Under the pieces are notes generated by a model. The model had not been told where the DNA came from. It did no database searches and saw nothing but the letters and a program-made list of their open reading frames with translations. Below are positions 1 through 11,639 of a DNA stretch of 64,000 bases, piece by piece. The DNA is from Papaver somniferum. Taxonomy: Eukaryota > Streptophyta > Magnoliopsida > Ranunculales > Papaveraceae. How positions within the stretch are numbered: the first letter of the stretch is position 1; each line of letters begins with the position of its first letter. A program made the translations under genes and the position numbers. The stretch covers positions 155,445,085 through 155,509,084 of the forward strand of contig NC_039367.1 in the NCBI RefSeq assembly GCF_003573695.1, written 5' to 3'.

Positions 1-460
1 AAAAAAGCAAGAGGTAGGTTTCAGAATTAATGACTTATTGCGATAAAGGAAAAGTGTTAAATTTTTTTGGATTCTTAATTAGATCGCCTAACCATAGAAA
101 AAAAACTAATTTTGGAAGAAAAATTGTGCCACATGCCAGCATTCTATTGGAGGCACATGAGAGCACACAGAAGCAGGGGACAGGGGATCCGAAGCCATTA
201 ATTACAGGTGATCCGAAATCATTAATTACATATATATATATATATATATAATAGAAAATTATGCAAATGCATGTGGTTGATTTAATGAAAATATCCCCCT
301 TAAATTAGGTGAATTAATTCAAGGAGGAAATATCTCAATTACAATCCAAAAATTGCTACGATAATGTCCTCAAATATTTATATGATGGTTGCTTCACACT
401 TTGATTCGTTTCTCACACCATCATAATTTTAGTTTCTCATTTCACATTATAGTTTCAAGC
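1..460. other. intergenic AT-rich flank upstream of the sugar transporter
   Basis: No gene is seen. A 23-bp unit with a GATCCGAA core occurs twice in tandem near 185-230, and it runs straight into a (TA)n tract. Nothing else is recognised. Confidence 0.6.
229..250. repeat. (TA)n microsatellite
   Basis: Eleven uninterrupted TA dinucleotides follow the small tandem duplication. This is a simple sequence repeat, likely variable in length. Confidence 0.9.
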
Positions 461-461
461 T

Positions 462-467
462 TATATA
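462..467 (+). promoter_or_regulatory. TATA box candidate of the STP gene
   Basis: TATATA lies about 110 bp before the start codon. A pyrimidine-rich stretch (about 480-545), typical of a plant 5' UTR, follows it. The position fits, but no transcript evidence is available. Confidence 0.5.
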
Positions 468-576
468 TTCACATAATTCTTCTTCTTCCTCATTCTTGAA
501 TCATCACACTGAACCCTTTTCTCTCTCTCAAGTCTCAAACTCTCCCTAGCTCTCTGAACTCTGAAGGAATTCAATC

Positions 577-2782
577 ATGGCAGGGGGATTTGTAGCGAGT
601 GGTGAAGTAAGCAAACAATATAATGGGAGAGTAACACTATTTGTGATCCTTTCATGTATGGTTGCTGGTCTTGGTGGAGTTCTCAATGGTTATGATATTG
701 GAATTTCAGGTAATTTCTTATCCTAATTTCTTTTTAAGATTGATTTTTTTTTGGGAAGACATTACAAGTGATTTTCAAGTTTTTGTCTTGATAACTTGTG
801 ATTGTGATAAATTAAATTGTTTCTTAACTGGTTTCGAGTGTGGCATGACAGTGTTTTCCAGATATTTACATATTTGAGTACAATTATTTTATTATATTTA
901 CATATTTGAGTACAATTATTTTATTCGGAAAATGAGTCATTTGTCCAAATATTTTTAAATCAAGGTTCAAATGGACGAGTAAAAAATAGTTTTGGTGAAA
1001 TGGCCAAAAGAAAAATAGTAAGGATGAAACTGGATACATCCTGTGTAAACTAAAAATAAGAAAAAATATTTGAAAATGGGCACGATGAAACTGGTTATAT
1101 CTTGCTTATTTTTACATTTTTGTCCATTTAAACAGTATCAAAGTCTAACTGTCCATTTCACCCAGGAATTGTTGATTTTGGTGTTTTTAACCAATTTTGT
1201 GTATTTTATTTTGACATGATCAATGGTAAATGTAATTTTGTAGATATTTAATTGTAAAATTTGATTGTGGGGTTCAGGTGGAGTAACATCAATGCCACCG
1301 TTTCTAATGAAATTCTTCCCAAAGGTGTATAGAAGAATGAGAGAAGATAAAAACATCAGCAACTACTGCAAATTTGACAGTCAGCTCTTGACAGCATTCA
1401 CATCATCTCTATACCTTGCAAGTCTCATAGCTTGCTTCTTTGCCTCATATGTCACTAGTATTCATGGCCGTAAGCCCTCGATTATTGTCGGAGGAGCCGC
1501 TTTTGTCATCGGATCAGTTTTTGGTGGTGCTGCTGTCAACATTGAAATGCTTATATTAGGTCGTATTTTGCTCGGAATTGGTGTTGGATTCGTAAACCAG
1601 GTAATTCTTGCAACACTAGTCCAATTATGCCTCAGACGTATCTACTTTGCCTGAATTTACAGATGCTTAGGTATTTTCTTGCATTTTTCGCAGTCAGCTC
1701 CATTATATCTGTCGGAAATGGCACCGGCTAAATACCGAGGAGCAATCAACAACGGGTTTCAATTAAGTACCAACCTGGGAGTTTTATCTGCTAACCTTAT
1801 TAACTATGGAACTGAAAAGATTAAAGGTAATTACGGTTGGCGACTTTCACTTGCCACGGCTGCATTTCCATCTTTAATTTTCACAATTGGATCAATTTTC
1901 CTCACCGAAACACCGAACAGTTTGATTCAACGCGGGAGTGATTTTAAGAAGGCAAAAATAGTGTTGCAAAAAGTAAGAGGAACTGACGATGTTCAAGCCG
2001 AACTTGATGATCTTATCGAAGCTAGTTCTGTCTCCAAAACAACAAACCAGAGTCAATTCATAATTTTCGAAAAAAGATATCGACCTCAGCTCGTTATGGC
2101 GATTGCAATCCCATTCTTTCAACAGGTGACCGGAATTAATGTGATTGGATTCTATGCGCCACTTTTATTCATAACAATTGGTTTAGGAACAAGTGCAGCG
2201 CTTCTATCATCAGTACTAATCGGTGTAATAGCAACAACGTCCACATTCATATCGATGTTTATAGTGGATAGATTTGGACGAAGAGCACTATTCATAGTCG
2301 GAGGCATTCAAATGTTCATGTCTCAGATAATTATCGGAAGCGTTATGGCAAACAAACTTGGTGATCATACTGCGTTAATGACCAAATCATACGCGTATTT
2401 GGTACTAGTTTTTATTTGTGTTTACGTTTGCGGGTATTCATGGTCATGGGGTCCTTTAGGTTGGTCAGTCCCTAGTGAAATATTTCCACTGGAGATACGA
2501 TCAGCTGGGCAAACAATTGTTGTTTCCACTGGTATGATATTCACTTTCATTATTGCTCAAACATTTTTGGCAATGCTTTGTCATCTGAAAGCTGGGATAT
2601 TCTTCTTCTTTGGTGGTTGGGTATTTGTTATGACAGTGTTTGTGTACTTCTTCTTGCCGGAAACTAAAGGCATACCGATTGAACAGATGGTGAGGGTTTG
2701 GAGAGAACATTGGTTTTGGAAGAGATTTTTGGGAGAAGAATATAGATTTGAAGATGGAGATGGACTTAGAACTCAAGAATGA
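577..2782 (+). CDS. sugar transport protein, STP-type hexose/H+ symporter (3 exons)
   Basis: Proton-coupled monosaccharide importer of the plasma membrane, major facilitator superfamily, plant STP clade. Exons are 577-709, 1278-1600 and 1694-2782, with GT-AG introns and codons that stay in phase across both junctions; they encode 514 residues, normal for the family. Visible marks are the N-terminal helix ending at the [10 protein letters not shown] segment (residues 37-46), the GRK loop at about 108-110, the [13 protein letters not shown] segment at the exon 2/3 join, the QQVTGIN sugar-binding motif at about 295, an RFGRR loop, and PETKG at 474-478. Hydrophobic segments are spread as expected for 12 helices. 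The start is the first ATG after the pyrimidine-rich leader. No disabling change is seen, so the gene is probably functional. The exact STP paralog is not assigned. An AATGAA polyadenylation-like signal lies near 2866. Confidence 0.93.
862..925. repeat. 32-bp tandem duplication in STP intron 1
   Basis: Two adjacent, nearly identical 32-bp units lie in the 568-bp first intron. They do not touch the splice sites. Confidence 0.8.
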
Positions 2783-4532
2783 TTAGTATAGCTTTATTTT
2801 TCCATATATTTTAAAGTATTTTCTTATTGTAATTTTTTCGGATTTTTTTTTTCAGAGTTAGATCAATGAAATATATAAAACATTAATTGGCATCTAGTCT
2901 GCTGTGCAATAAGAAAAACTATGGAAGTGAATGCATGTTTAGAGAGTTGAAGTTAACTTAATTACGCCAAATCTGAAACAAAACAACCTAAGAAAAACCT
3001 AGATGGCGAGTTTTTGTCATAATTTCAATTTGTTGGGTTGAGTATTCATAATATCCACCTTCAACTCTGAATTAGATACTTCATAATTGTGATTTGGTGC
3101 TTGAACTTTGATAAAAGGCCATATTAGGAGTGGAAAGTCCATTTTGTTAAGGGAAAAAATACGGTTTAGTCCAAAAATCCATCAAAAAGTACAATTTAGT
3201 CTAGGCCGAGTCAATTTGGTATAAATTAGTTCAAAAATTATTTAAAAAATATGGAAAATACACAAATAACCTTCCTGATTTACAATTTAATCCAAATATT
3301 TACAGTTTAATCCAAAATGACTCTTGATGATGTCAGCAACTTTAAGTAATATAAAAATAATTAAAAACCAATTTATCTTTTAAACCGTTCATCCAACACT
3401 CACAAACTTTATACATTTGGAAAGTTCTTTCCGAGATCTTCAAAAAAAGTACCCATATGACTATATAATTTTCATTTTATTTAAAATGTTAATTTACATT
3501 AGTGTATACAACTATGTTTTACAGGGTCTATATGCAGTGAGTTAAAGTGATGCCTGTTGCATCAACTTCTACCCTTGCATGACCTCTAATAGTTAAAGTG
3601 ACTAAAATCTAAATGATATGTTCTGCTAATAGTTTCCACCACTAATCATAAATCATTATAAAACTGAGCAACATATTCTTTCTTAGTAAATAAAATTGTA
3701 AAGATTATACCCCAAAGCAACATAGTCCAGTTAACTATTATCATGACTGCTAAAGATTATACCCCAAAGCAACATAGTCCAGTTAACTATTTATCATGAT
3801 TTCTAGTCAATATCGAGAATACATATTCCTATTTATGGAAGGGTGAAATGCCTTTTTACGATTTAAGTCAGTACGAAGCAACAAAAAAAATTAACCGATA
3901 GGGGAAATTAGATTGAATTTCGACAATTAATTGGCGTTTTAAAACCAAAAATAAACGTATCATGTGAAGAAGACATGGAAACATGTTTCATTTGAAAAAT
4001 AAATCCAATCCGACCAAATCTACAAAAATAAATCGAAGAAAATAACGAAGATATTATTGAAATAAACATGATAGAAGATCAAAAACCTTACCTACAAATC
4101 TTTGATGAAGAATCAAAACCAAAAATCGCATCTCTCTCGTCAAAATTTTTGCCTCTTGTCAAAATCTCAGATCTACAAATTTTAGACTATTTCTCTCTTC
4201 TGGCTTTCGGTATAAACAAAAACATTATTAGGGTATATTTTAGGTAATAACAAAGACCGGTTATTACTGGATCGGTGAAAATTTGGACCAAATCGTACAA
4301 ATAAGGATTAGATTGTCCCTGCTTTTAAAAATTTGGACTAGTATGTACCAGGCTTGAGAGGGGAGGACTAACCTGTACAAATCCCAATAACATTGGGACT
4401 AACCGTCAATTTCTACAATTATATATACAACGTGGGGGCCAACGTCCAAGTGTTCGCACTCTCAATAGACTCTATGGGCAGCCGGGAAAACAGCCCCAAA
4501 AAGAGCAGCACGGCAGCACCTAATGATGACAC
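2783..4532. other. intergenic region without a recognisable gene
   Basis: AT-rich sequence with no ORF that resembles a protein. Sequence of the type 'tttagtccaaaa' near 3170 and loosely inverted versions near 4280 may be remains of an old TIR element, but I could not establish borders. It also holds a 52-bp tandem duplication, listed separately. Confidence 0.5.
3699..3802. repeat. 52-bp tandem duplication
   Basis: The unit beginning TAAAGATTATACCCC occurs at 3699 and again at 3751, nearly identical, with no gap between copies. Confidence 0.85.
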
Positions 4533-4540
4533 TATAAAAG
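4533..4540 (+). promoter_or_regulatory. TATA box of F-box copy A
   Basis: TATAAAAG with a nearby AGAGCAGCA block is shared with the upstream region of copy B (19729-19736). This marks the ancestral core promoter of the cluster. A TRIM element now separates it from the coding start. Confidence 0.6.
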
Positions 4541-4585
4541 AAAAAAGAAAAAACACATAACCCTAAAAGAGAAAAAAACAGAAAA

Positions 4586-4727
4586 TGTTGGGATCCTAGT
4601 CCCACATTGGTTAGATGAGGCTTAATTGGTAGTTTATAACTCAATGAGTTCCCTCTTCTAGTCAACCGGTTTTCGAGTTGAGTTCTACCCATGGGCTTAT
4701 GACGACTTTAGGGTCGGTACCCTAACA
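4586..4727 (+). repeat. 5' LTR of the TRIM
   Basis: 142 bp, TG...CA termini, followed at once by the tRNA-Met primer-binding site. Confidence 0.88.
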
Positions 4728-4942
4728 TTTGGTATCAGAGCCAACACCACGACCCATGCCCGCTACACGGAAGGGGTGACCTATAGGCTAGATTAAAGTG
4801 TTGGGGCACCTATGTATGGGCGTAGTTGTCACCCGCATTGAATACTGATAGGGGGTGAAGTCGTCAAAAGAGAAAGGCTACCTTCGAGTCAGTGTCGATA
4901 GATTGGGCCAATGAGGACGTTGGGTCTGGAAGCGTGGTGGGA

Positions 4943-5084
4943 TGTTTGGATCCTAGTCCCACATTGGTTATATGGGGCTTAATTGGTAGTTTATAAGTTA
5001 ATGAATTCCCTCTTCTAGTCAACCGGTTTTCGAGTTGAGTTCTACCCATGGGCTTATGACGAGTTTAGGGTCGGTACCCTAACA
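4943..5084 (+). repeat. 3' LTR of the TRIM
   Basis: 142 bp, same length as the 5' LTR, with about seven substitutions between them. Confidence 0.88.
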
Positions 5085-5280
5085 GATAAACCCCAGGGTT
5101 ACAAAATAAAGGTCTTTCTGGTTTGCATGAAGTGATAAACTTCCACCTCTAGAAAAGAGATACTGATTCAAGAGAGAATTCTGAATTTATTTGTCAGAAA
5201 ATATTTGAAATTCAACAGAGGTGTAAGGTAATTCTTCTAGCTATTTTTTTTCAATTCTGTGAATACCTAAGATAGGGTTC

Positions 5281-5442
5281 ATGGATTTCAAAACTCAGAA
5301 GTTACGTGAGGCAGAAGATGAGATTCGCGAATTACCTGACGAAATTCTTCATCATATATTCTCTTTCCTTGATATCAAGCGTGTTGTTCGTACTTCTTTA
5401 CTATATAAAATACGGATATACGTATGGAAACTACGGGAATAA
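5281..5442 (+). pseudogene. F-box/FBD copy A, first part (F-box only)
   Basis: The reading frame opens at ATG 5281 and gives an N-terminal F-box (ELPDEILHHIFSFLDIK, then RTSLL) that pairs closely with copies B, C and F. F-box proteins dock on SKP1 in SCF ubiquitin ligases. After about residue 43 the similarity fades and a stop follows at residue 54. The rest of the gene (LRR-like and FBD parts) resumes at about 17,690 on the same strand. The intervening 12 kb is therefore an insertion in the first exon, within the region that in copy C reads IWTSMP. This copy cannot make a full protein. Confidence 0.85.
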
Positions 5443-5690
5443 TATACATCTACAACTGGAGATTTACAACTCTTCGCTAAACATCGTAGAAAGTCCTATG
5501 TTTTACAACTGGTTTCAAAGGAATAGTTGTCGTATATTATCACTGCCAACCCTTAGGAAACAAGGGGTTGCGCTAAGAAAACAAACGACAACTCCTTAAG
5601 AAAAAGAGTTGTGACGACATTTAGCTATAACAACTATGTTCCATAAAGGTACTGACTAACCTATCACAATTTTCACAAGAATTGTTGAAG
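5440..5690. repeat. left subterminal palindromic repeats
   Basis: Several ACAACT...AGTTGT and ACAACT...GTTGTC motifs lie within 250 bp. They match in style those at 17090-17670 on the far side of the insertion. Confidence 0.55.
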
Positions 5691-5730
5691 AACACCAAAA
5701 TAAGATGATGACAAATAGTGTTATAAGGGA

Positions 5731-6045
5731 GATTCAAACATGAACCTACTGCATGGAAGTCTAGCTCATCAAGCATCCTTATAGTTCACAAGTTTTGTTT
5801 TTTTTCTTTTTTTTAATAAAAACGTATAACAACACTTATAAGTGTTGTTGAAGTAAAAATATAGAATGTTGGAAAAAATGAGGTTAGAGGGGAGATTCGA
5901 ACATGAATCTACTGCATGGAAGTCTAGATCATCAATCATCCTTACCGTTCACAAGTTTTGCATTTTTTTTTAATAAAAATTTATAACAACAATTATAAGT
6001 GTTGTTGAAGTAAAATATAGAACGTTGGAAGAAATGAGGATGGGG
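5731..6045. repeat. two-copy 162-bp tandem repeat with palindromic core
   Basis: Units start at 5731 and 5893. Each carries a T-rich tract and a near-perfect palindrome of the form ACAACA(C/A)TTATAAGTGTTGT, which could form a hairpin. Confidence 0.8.
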
Positions 6046-6380
6046 GGATTTGATCCTCAACATCCTACATGGAAGACGATTCCGAGATCGATGTAGTTGA
6101 AGAAGATATTAATTAACAGAGTTCTTGGAGTTGGAGACGATGGAGGAGGAGATGGTGGTGATTTTAGTGAAGACGACGGAGGGGGAGATGAAGTTGCAGC
6201 TCTGTGAGGGAAAAAATGCTTGAAATGGAAAAGGAAAGAATAGATACGATAGTAATATGGAAAATGGAATGAAAAAGAAAATAACGGACGGCTTTAGATG
6301 TAAATGGATGGTTGTGATAAAAAAATTTCTACATCCCCTTCCACAACTCTTAAGAGAAGTTGTCATAAGGATTGACAAAT

Positions 6381-6495
6381 TTTTCTCACTTATGCAGAAT
6401 TTTTCTTACTTCTGCAAAAAATTTCTCACTTCAGCAAAAAAATATTTTGTTATCCGGTTCTGCAAAAATTTTCTCACTTCTGCAAAAAAAAAAGG
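6381..6495. repeat. short minisatellite of TTCTCACTTCTGCAAAAAA-like units
   Basis: About five degenerate units of 18-27 bp run in tandem, ending in a poly-A tract. Confidence 0.7.
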
Positions 6496-6574
6496 GTTAA
6501 ATCACTAACTTAGGGTTATTGAGATTGGGTAGAAATATCCGAAAACTTTTCAAGGACCAAAATCATGAACCCGG

Positions 6575-7960
6575 AAGTTCGAAGTTATTGAGAATATTCC
6601 CATGGAATCTTACCAAGGTTCGATCTCGGAGGTTTATTGAGATTGGGTTATAGTAGTCTGCTCCTGACCAGGTTTTGATCTCGGAGGCATTTTCTTTCTC
6701 GAAGTTGACAAATTTTTATGTGTTTAAGGTTTCTGAGAATATTCCTATGGAATCTTACCCGTGAATGGTTGGATTCATCGTTTTTGAGAACTGTGATATT
6801 TATATAGTAGTCCGCTCCTGGCCAGGTTTCGATCTCGGAGCCAAGGTATGCATAAAATATGTCAGAATAGGGTTTGTTTAAGGTTTCAGGAAATATTTCG
6901 GAGGAGTCTTACCTGTAAATGGATGGATTCATCGTTCTTACGAAGTTTCCGACTTATAATAGTCCACTCACGGCCAGGTTACGATCCCAGAGCCATGGTA
7001 TGCATACAATATGCCGTAATAGGATTTGTTTACGGTTTCGGGGAATACTCAAAATGAATCTTACCTATAAATGGATGGATTCATCGTTCTGACGAAGTTT
7101 CCGACTTATAGTAGTCCACTCACGGCCATGTTACGATCTCGGGGCCAGGGTATGCATACAATATGCCAGAATAAGGTTTGTTTACGGTTTCGGAGAATAC
7201 TCCAAATGAATCTTACCTGTAAATGGATGGATTCATCGTTCTTACTAAGTTTCCGACTTAGAGTAGTCAACTCGAGGCCAAGTTTCGATCTCCGAGCCTG
7301 GGATGCATACAATATGCAGAAGTAGGGTTTGTTTAAGGTTTCGTAGAATATTCCAAAGGAATTTTACCTGTAAATGGATGGATTCGTCGTTTTTACCAAG
7401 TTTCTTACTTATAGTAGTCCACTCCCGGCAAGGTTACGATATCGGACCCTGGTATGCATACAATATACAAAAATAGGGTTTGTTTAAGGTTTTGTAGAAT
7501 ATTCCGAAGGAATCTTACCTGTAAATGGATGGATTCGTCGTTCTTACCAAGTTTCTGACTTATAGTGGTCCACTCCCGGCCAGGTTTCGATCTCGGAGAA
7601 TGGTATGCATACAATATGTAGAAATAGGGTTTGTTTAAGGTTTCGTAGAATAATCTGACGGAATCTTACTTGTAAATGGATGGATTCGTCGTTCTTACCA
7701 AGTTTCTGACTTAGAGTAGTCAACTCGCGGCCAGGTTTCGATCTTGAATCCTCGTATGCATACAATATGCAGAAATAGGGTTTGTTTAAGTTTTGCAGAA
7801 CATTCCGAAGGAATATTACCTGTAAATGGATGGATTCGTCGTTCTTACCAAGTTTCTGACTTATAGTAGTCAACTTGCGGCCAGGTTTCGATCTCGAATC
7901 CTCGTATGCATACAATATGCAGAAATAGGGTTTATTTAAGGTTTCATAGAATATTTGGTG
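6575..7960. repeat. 151-bp tandem repeat array, first block
   Basis: The marker ATGCATACAATATGC recurs at 6848, 7000, 7152, 7303, 7454, 7605, 7756 and 7906, a period of 150-152 bp. The first one or two units (from about 6575) are degenerate. Each unit holds a conserved TACCTGTAAATGGATGGATTC segment. Short ORFs on the - strand are by-products of the repeat: 151 is not a multiple of three, so the frame slips in every unit. The array stops abruptly inside a unit at AATATT. Confidence 0.93.
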
Positions 7961-9496
7961 GTATTTTCAATGATGTTGTAGTAATAAAGTTCGTTAAGAC
8001 TTGTGAAAGATGATTTTTAGACTTAATTTTAAAACTAAAATATGAGAAAACTAAAAATAATAAGTTGTTGTGCAAAATTATAGAGAGACTGAGGCTAGGA
8101 TTCCACCATTGGTCGATATTAGTGAATTAAAACAATAATTATGCAACTCAGCATTTAAATTGATTCTAATAGTATTACCTAGACATGTAGATTTCCAAAA
8201 GAATAGATGTTAATCCAAGCATATAATATCAAAATACTAAATCAAGCATATTCTATCAAGAAAAAATACACCTAACTAATAAAAATCATATAATCAATTC
8301 TGAGTTCAATGCAAAAATCATGATAGAGTTGTTATAATTAATTAAAATAAAGATGTATCACTTTTACCAAAACAACAGCTTCCTCCATCGCCCCAAGGAT
8401 TGGTTTTAGCTCATCATGTTGGAAACATGTTCAAAATTCATTTTTATTGCTCAAAGGAGGTGTACAAATGATGAAATGGAGAAAAATAATTAAAACCGGG
8501 TTTGTAACATTTATAATTGTTACAAACCGAGCTGTTACAAAGAACGATAGATAATAACTGCCATTGTCACTGTTCCTTTACGACTGCTCCAGGGGTGTCG
8601 TTGTTGCTGTAAGAAATAAGACTGTCTTCTAGAGTCCAATGTCTTCGTATTCTTCCTCTATTGCAGCAGCAGAAAAAATATTTCGCAGCTCTGAAATCGT
8701 CCTTGTTATGCTCTAAACTCTACCCAATCACTCCATAACCCCTTATACAACATCCCAGCACCGTAATTATACATATTAACAACAAAATATCTCGTCTTGA
8801 TTGCAAAATATTTTTCATTATTCTCCATGCAGGGAACGGATTTTCTTCCTCTGATTTTGATTTTCACACGACTTGCAGCTGTCAAATCTCCATATTTATC
8901 TTATACATGCTCCAAATGGTTGCTTAACTCTGTCGTACATGTTTAAAACTCACTACAGCTCATAAAATCCCGTGATTGTCTCACTTTGTTCACGTACTCT
9001 GTGTTTTCTTCTCTCCGATGATGTAGCCCAAATTCACCGGTTCTGATGGACTTAGCAGACCTGTTAAGCTGAAACAGGCCCAATCCAACCGATTGTAGCG
9101 TTGTAATCTCCCATGCCTGTTAAGATCAATCAAGTCGAACCATGAAGTTTCAGCCATTGAGTCTACTTCTAGCACGCCCAAAAATCAAGCCCTAATCTGT
9201 TCTTCAACTGCAACAGTTTCCCGCCATACTTGAAATTCAAAATATCGAGGATGAAGTGCTCTGATCCAAAATATGGGCGCCTTTAACAGCTGGGGTGCCT
9301 GGTGGTGCCCTTATCCAAAGTGAGTGTGCCTTTAACAAATATCCTCTGGGGGTGCCCCAAGCAACTTTTAGAGATGATTTTTCCAAATATGTTTATTTCT
9401 CAAAAATACCTACAAACACACAAAACACCACAATAAGTACAAAATCGAGTACCAACATAGAGAAAGTTGAGGACAACTTTGACACAAAAATGTGTC
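7961..9496. mobile_element. 1.5-kb insertion splitting the 151-bp array
   Basis: The first array breaks off at ...GAATATT and the second resumes at AATATTCCGAAGG, in phase with the missing part of the unit. AATATT is therefore a candidate 6-bp target duplication around a single insertion. The inserted DNA has no recognised protein. A 63-codon ORF on the - strand (8990-9181) shows no family I know. No inverted repeats, LTRs or poly-A tail were seen, so the class is unknown. Confidence 0.6.
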
Positions 9497-10930
9497 TATC
9501 AATATTCCGAAGGAATCTTACCTGTAAATGGATGGATTCTTCGTTCTTACCAAGTTTCTGACTTACATTAGTCAACTCGCGGCCAGGTTTCAATCTCTGA
9601 GCCTGGTTTGCATACAATTGCAGACATAGGGTTTGTATAAGGTTTCATAGAATATTCCGAAGGAATCTTACCTGTAAATGGATGGATTCTTCATTCTTAC
9701 CAAGTTTCTGACTTAGAGTAGTCAACTCATGGCCAGGTTTCAATCGCGGAGCCTGATTTGCATACAGTATGTAGAAATAGGGTTTGTTTAAGGTTTCGTA
9801 GAATATTCCAAAGGAATCTTGCGTGTAAATGGATGGATTCGTCGTTCTTACCAAGTTTCTGACTCATAGTAGTCAACTCGCTGCCAGGTTTCGATCTCGG
9901 ATCCTAGTATGCATACAATATGCAGAATTAAGGTTTGTTTAAGGTTTTATAGAATATTCCGAAGGAATCTTACCTGTAAATGGATGAATTCTTCGTTCTT
10001 ACCAAGTTTCTGAATTAGGGTAGTCAACTCGCGGCCAGGTTCCGATCTCGGAGCCTGGTTTGCATACAATATGCAGAAATAGGGTTTGTTTAAGGTTTCA
10101 TAGAATATTTCGAAGGAATCTTACATGTAAATGGATGGATTCTTCGTTCTTACCAAGTTTCTGACTTAGAGTAGTCAACTCGCGGCCAGGTTTCAATCTC
10201 GAAGCCTGGTTTGCATACAATATGCAGAAATAGGGTTTTGTTTAAGGTTTCGTAAAATATTCTGAAGGAATCTTACCTGTAAATGGATGGATTCGTCATT
10301 CTTACCAAGTTTCTGACTTAAAATAGTCAACTCGTGGCCAGGTTTCAATCACGGAGCCTGATTTTCATACAATATGCAGAAATAGGGTTTGTTTAAGGTT
10401 TCGTAGAATATTCCGAAGGAATCTTATGTGTAAATGGATGGATTCGTCGTTCTTACCAAGTTTTTGACTCATAGTAGTCAACTCGCGGCCAAGTTCCGAT
10501 CTCAGAGCCTGGTTTGCATACAATATGCAGAAATAGGGTTTGTTTAAGGTTTTGTAGAATATTCCGAAAGAATCTTACATGTAAATGGATAGATTCGTCG
10601 TTCTTACCAAGTTTCTGACTTAGAGTAGTCAACTCGCAGCCAAGTTTCAATCTCGGAGCCTGGTTTGCATACAATATGCAGAAATACGGTTTGTTTAAGG
10701 TTTCATAGAATATTCCGAAGGAATCTTACCTGTAAATGGATGGATTCGTCGCTCTTACCAAGTTTCTGACTCATAGTAGTCAACTCGCGGCCAGGTTTCG
10801 ATCTCGGATCCTGGTATGCATACAATATGCAGAAATATGGTTTGTTTAAGGTTTCGTAGAATATTTCGAAGAAATCATACCTGTAAATGGATAGATTCTT
10901 CGTTCTTACCAAGTTTCTGACTTATAGTAG
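9497..10930. repeat. 151-bp tandem repeat array, second block
   Basis: About nine and a half units of the same repeat as at 6575-7960, with the marker TTGCATACAATATGC at about 9609, 9759, 9909, 10060, 10211, 10363, 10514, 10665 and 10816. Units are more alike here than in the first block. At 10931, at the shared string GTAGTCAA, it passes directly into a different repeat family. Confidence 0.93.
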
Positions 10931-11638
10931 TCAATTTCGATGATGTATCATGTTAAGTTTGAAGTCAGAACCCTCTCAGAGCTTCGTGGTTCATATATTA
11001 TATGCCATTATACCAAGTTTGAAGTTCGAATCGACATTGAGCTTCATACTTGTCGATTTTGATGATGTATCATGCTAAGTTCGAAGTTAGAACCCTCTCA
11101 TAGCTTCTTGGTCCATAGTTTGTATGTTGTTATACCACATTTGAAGTTTGAATCGACACTAAGCTTCATATTCATCAATTTTGATGATGTATCATGCTAA
11201 GTTTGAATTCAGAACCCTCTCAGAGCTTCGTGGTTCATAGATTATATGCCATTATACCAAGTTTGAAGTTCGAATCGACATTGAGCTTCATACTCATCGA
11301 TTTTGATGATGCATCATGCTAAGTTTGAAGTCAGAACCCTCTCAGAGCTTCTTGGTTCATAGTTTGTATGTTGTTATACCACATTTGAAGTTCGAATCGA
11401 CACTAAGCTTCATATTCATCAATTTCGATGATGTATCATGCTAAGTTTGAATTCAGAACCCTCTCAGAGCTTCGTGGTTCATTTATTATATGCCATTATA
11501 CCAAGTTTGAAGTTCGAATCGACATTGAGCTTCATATTTATCGATTTTGATAATGTATCATGTTAAGTTTGAAGTCAGAACTCTTTCAAAGCTTCTTGGT
11601 TCATAGTTAGTATGTCGTTATACCACATTTGAAATTAC
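10931..11638. repeat. 122-bp satellite in 244-bp A-B higher-order arrangement
   Basis: Six monomers follow one another. The GATGATG anchor falls at 10939, 11061, 11183, 11305, 11427 and 11549, exactly 122 bp apart. Two monomer types alternate: type A has ATTATATGCCATTATACCAAG and GACATTGAGC, type B has GTATGTTGTTATACCAC and GACACTAAGC. The unit of amplification is thus a 244-bp dimer, present three times with no length change. No coding potential is seen. Confidence 0.92.
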
Positions 11639-11639
11639 T

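Larger units (their letters stand above)
4586..5084 (+). mobile_element. TRIM (terminal-repeat retrotransposon in miniature), 499 bp
   Basis: Two 142-bp direct LTRs (4586-4727 and 4943-5084) start TGTT and end AACA. They differ at about 7 positions (about 95 percent identity). A primer-binding site, TGGTATCAGAGCC, complementary to the 3' end of initiator methionine tRNA, starts two bases after the first LTR. A short purine-rich tract, GGTGGGA, precedes the second LTR. The interior is only 215 bp and codes for nothing. Flanks GAAAA and GATAA are a target duplication with one mismatch. The leader of copy B aligns across the insertion point, so the element landed between the TATA box and the start codon of copy A. 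It must have relied on enzymes from another element. Confidence 0.88.

Noticed and set aside
1138..1362. - strand ORF over STP intron 1 and exon 2
   Set aside because: Shadow of the transporter gene; no motif of its own.
1892..2776. - strand ORFs opposite STP exon 3
   Set aside because: Antisense shadows of a conserved coding exon.
4728..4760. tRNA-Met gene fragment
   Set aside because: The match is only the short primer-binding complement next to an LTR; there is no tRNA fold.
7106..7915. - strand ORFs in the 151-bp repeats with recurring GKNDESIHLQV peptides
   Set aside because: They are by-products of the tandem repeat. The unit length is not a multiple of three, the frames end within about one to one and a half units, and there is no protein family match.
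6575..11638. CRISPR array
   Set aside because: Units are 151 and 122 bp, directly adjacent and without unique spacers, and the DNA is plant nuclear.
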